Positions 61,140 through 64,000 of a stretch of DNA of 64,000 nt are shown here, piece by piece; the first letter of the stretch is position 1; each line of letters opens with the position of its first letter. The notes under the pieces were generated by a model. The model made no database searches and had not been told where the DNA came from. It saw only the letters and a list, made by a program, of their open reading frames with translations. Source of the DNA: Phellopilus nigrolimitatus (Eukaryota; Basidiomycota; Agaricomycetes; Hymenochaetales; Hymenochaetaceae); assembly GCA_021029095.1 (NCBI GenBank), contig JAJOHG010000037.1, positions 124,001-188,000 on the forward strand, written 5' to 3'. The position numbers were made by a program, and so were the translations under genes.

Positions 61140-62025
61140 GAGAGCCTTTCTAATTGACGAACTGGATTCGTTAGTCTCGTATCCATGCTAATTTAAGAAC
61201 TTTGTTCTTTGCTTTTATGGGGTCTTTTGTCTTCGCCTATCTCTGTCCATGATCTTCTGTTCGTTCCTTTTGTTCCCACATGCATCGCTCCTCGGTATTT
61301 CATCATTCGCATTCTGGGCTCTGTCCGTCTGTACTACTATCGCATTATGGTTTGTTATATGACTCGTCTTGCATATTCGCCTTTTCCGATTTGCACCCAT
61401 CGTCCGTGTACCTTCAAACCAATATCATCGCTATTTCATGTGACGCACTTCACTTCCTCTCAGCTATTCATCTCGAAGTACATGAACAGTAAAGCTTCGG
61501 TTCTCCGAGTAGAGCGACAGCTGTCTCGTACGTCTCCGCAAATTTTCGATACGAGTAGCGGCGGTGACGATTGGCATTTCCAATTTGTCCCTGAATCATC
61601 AAACACCCTGACAAAAAACGGAACAGGAAATCGGAAGGATTTGATACAGTTCATTTTTCGGATGCGTCTACAAATACATTCACAGCGGAATTTGATGCAA
61701 GAAACTTTTACGACAGCTGGAAAGCGACTGAAGAAGTAATGGGACAGAGATATAGACATGCAAGAGATCAAGAAACGGTCTAGATGTTTGGAATGCAACA
61801 GGAGAATGCGGAACTCGTAGGATGATGGTCGAAAGCAGGTAGCAGCAAAGCAATAAGCACGAAAGTTAATGAACAATAATCGTATCATGCGCTCGAATGC
61901 GCAGACGTGTCTTCTCCGGTATGCGCTGAGAAATTCTCAAGAAAGGTCCCGGGTAAAAGGCTCGTATCGACGTCCGGAGAGATTTCGCATCTCTAGGCCT
62001 GGCAAGGAAGTATCATAGCCCCAAC
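61140..62025. other. Intergenic between convergent genes
   Basis: 3' flanks only; nothing else recognised. Confidence 0.5.
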
Positions 62026-64000
62026 TCACACTTCGTATGGGTCCTCATCCACGTTACCTCTATCGGCATAGTATCCGCGTCCATGTGCGCGATCCTCGAG
62101 AACCCGCGGCTCGAACGTGTTTCCCCGGCCCTCCGAGTCTCCGATTTTGCGGCCATCGTCGTAGCCGAGGCCGCGCGGAGATTTGTACCCGTCGAAGCCA
62201 CCCAAGCCCATAAGCGGAACGTCAGTTGGCGTGTTGACGACTGTCGACCCGTCCCCTTGCTGAGTTCCCGGGTATCCAAAGTGGCTAGGTCGGGTATGTC
62301 CTAAAGTAGTATCGACAGTATCAGTCAGCGTGCGGATCCAGCTAGCGCAGCTGTCTATGGAATGATTTATGAGTCAGGGAGGGATAGCACGTACGTTTGT
62401 TGAGTTGTCGTGGCCGCTCATGCCACTAGCAGTGACAGTGCGGAAATTCGGCATGTTATGCGAGGCGCCACCAGACAGACGGATGGACGCAAGCACATGG
62501 TCGGACTTCATCGACGTCAAGAGTGTCTTGCGTACATTGAGCGACGCAAGATAAGAGTTGACGTAAACTGGTGCATAGCAGAAGTCAAGTCAGAGAGGAC
62601 ATGCAAACAAACAAAAATCAAGAATGATTATAACGCACACTTGCTCAGGTTGAGATAAAACGCAATGAAAACGAGTGTAGTGGGCATCGCGGCATAGCAG
62701 ATCAGACCAGCGCTTGCGTCGAACACGGTCAACAAACCTGTGTTGACCGTGTAGATTATGAGTTTGACTACTAGCGAATCCGTCCTTAAGATGAGGCTCT
62801 GTCAGCTCAGCTCACAAATCGTTATGAATTGTTATGAATCGAAGAAAAAAAATGAATGAAATAAGAATAAGGCATACCTTTGCAAACCCGTCCTGTTCGT
62901 CCAAAGATAGTAGCAAAGTACCAACGCCACGCATAGGTCGGCAGAAATGTTCGACGCGAAGTTGAGGTAAAAAAGATCTGCTAGCACCAAGAGCCCAGCA
63001 AACGTCTGGATGTGGAATGCTTTAATTGTAATGACTGCGATCATAACGCGTGTCAGATCAAATGTAAAAAGAAGGAAGAAGTGGACGGGACCGTCAAAAG
63101 AAAAGAAAAGAAGGTTTGCAAATTAAATTTCCCACAACTCGGAGCGTAGAGAGGCCCGGCGCCGACAAGGACCGGAGGCTCTGTGCCAAAGTGGCGAGCG
63201 GAAAATGACGGAGAACGACGAAATAAATCAGAGTACAGTGTCATATGTTTCCGATATCATTTAGAACTAGCGGAATGAACGGAATGGAGGGGATGATGAA
63301 AGAAACACGCACTTGTCCCTACGACTAAATCAACGACGGAGAGCGCGGCAATTACAACTGTTATGAACTTGTTTTTCCGGCTGACTAGTATATGTCAAGG
63401 ATTGGCGGAGCTTATAAGTTTGGGAACTCACGGGTATAGACTCGCCGAGCAAACAAGCTGCATGCACAAGAAATTTGAGCCGAGCGTTTAACACGAGTCA
63501 TGAAATAAATCAAGCTTTACCTCCGAACAACGAAGTCGCTTAAAGACTGAAATGCATTTTCTAGCATCTTGGAAGTACCGAGAGGAGAGATACGCACCGT
63601 GACAAATACGTGCAGCTTCAAACTCCAAACGGGAAAGAATATCGCCGAAGGGTTTGCATAGTTCGTAACAAGATAGTAATAGCAGATTTGGCAAGTGAGG
63701 GCAGCGTCGAGGGAATCGATAAACCAAAGGGCGGCCACCTATTCGACAGTTGACGCTGTAGTCGTGCACGGAAAGAGGTATGGGAAAAGAGAACACACAG
63801 TGATTTTAATAAACCGCCTGTCAGAAGGATACCGTTGGTAGTAGATGAACATCTGAAGACACGTTACTCCGTACAGACTTAGAGAAAGAATAAGAAAGTA
63901 GTTGATAACGGAGGAGTTAGTTGGGATTACTTACAAGACCGAAACGAATCCGCCAATGAGCACTGCACCGAGCGTACTATCGTACGAAGGAAGAATCACA
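62026..64000 (-). CDS. DUF6534-type multi-pass membrane protein, 5' end just outside window
   Basis: Fungal seven-helix membrane protein family common in Agaricomycetes, function unknown. Reading leftward from the edge: PSYDSTLGAVLIGGF (helix 1 start), LYGVTCLQMFIYYQRYP, WFIDSLDAALTCQICYYYLVTNYANP, FFPVWSLKLHVFVT, FAGLLVLADLFYLNFASNIS, then DLCVALVLCYYLW, KLIIYTVNTGLLTV and YVNSYLASLNVRKTL, which is the hallmark end of the conserved domain. A hydrophilic tail follows (MSGHDNSTN, FGYPGTQQGDG, MGLGGFDGYKSPRG), ending DEDPYEV at 62026. Many short introns separate these. Only the first few residues are likely to be missing. Confidence 0.85.

Overview
This is a nuclear segment from a filamentous basidiomycete, most likely an Agaricomycete. 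The evidence is many 45-100 bp GT-AG introns with CTGAC-like branch points, GC-rich coding DNA, fungal-type proteins (a DUF6534 seven-helix protein, an F-box/LRR-like protein, a GH10 xylanase with fungal signal peptide) and no bacterial operon structure. All function calls are by reading motifs; nothing was searched.

Layout. 1-7.7 kb: 3' part of an aminodeoxychorismate-lyase-like gene, an aldehyde dehydrogenase relic with several frame breaks, two small glycine-rich proteins that both start with a lipidation-type MGCxSS motif, and a secreted/membrane protein with the start of an MRH-like fold. 9-13.2 kb: two terminal-inverted-repeat elements flanked by TA and a decayed eIF2-gamma gene. 13.4-19.6 kb: a six-hairpin glycosidase (+), a CAMK-like kinase (-) and a GH10 xylanase (-). 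20.7-29.1 kb: a large RING/coiled-coil protein, Sec61-beta, a 288 bp MITE, an F-box protein and a VAMP7-like longin SNARE. 29.5-32 kb: an inverted second copy of the xylanase-kinase block, with the xylanase reduced to a fragment and the kinase intact. 32-37 kb: diverged ~1.1 kb repeats. 38.2-40.8 kb: a second RING gene beside a kilobase-long polypurine tract. 41-44 kb: a gene-free, microsatellite-rich stretch. 44-50.2 kb: a tandem array of a small three-exon gene family I cannot assign to any known family. 50.2-64 kb: mostly housekeeping genes: Mo25, GNA1, a short-chain dehydrogenase, a third RING/coiled-coil gene and a DUF6534 membrane protein running off the right edge.

The most novel item is the 44-50 kb array. 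Four minus-strand copies (two intact over three exons at 93 and 96 aa, one intact but shorter at 69 aa, one frame-broken) and one decayed plus-strand copy at 33.9 kb share a promoter block, TATA box, leader, both intron positions and phases, and a C-terminal ILDKFGW-like motif, while the middle of the protein varies strongly. Second in interest: two of the RING paralogs each carry a 4-nt microexon at the same place, and the xylanase-kinase block is duplicated.

Several otherwise well conserved genes show single-base frame breaks (ALDH, F-box, SNARE tail, MRH-like protein, one xylanase junction). Either this locus is rich in decaying genes or the assembly carries indel errors; raw reads or RNA data would tell.
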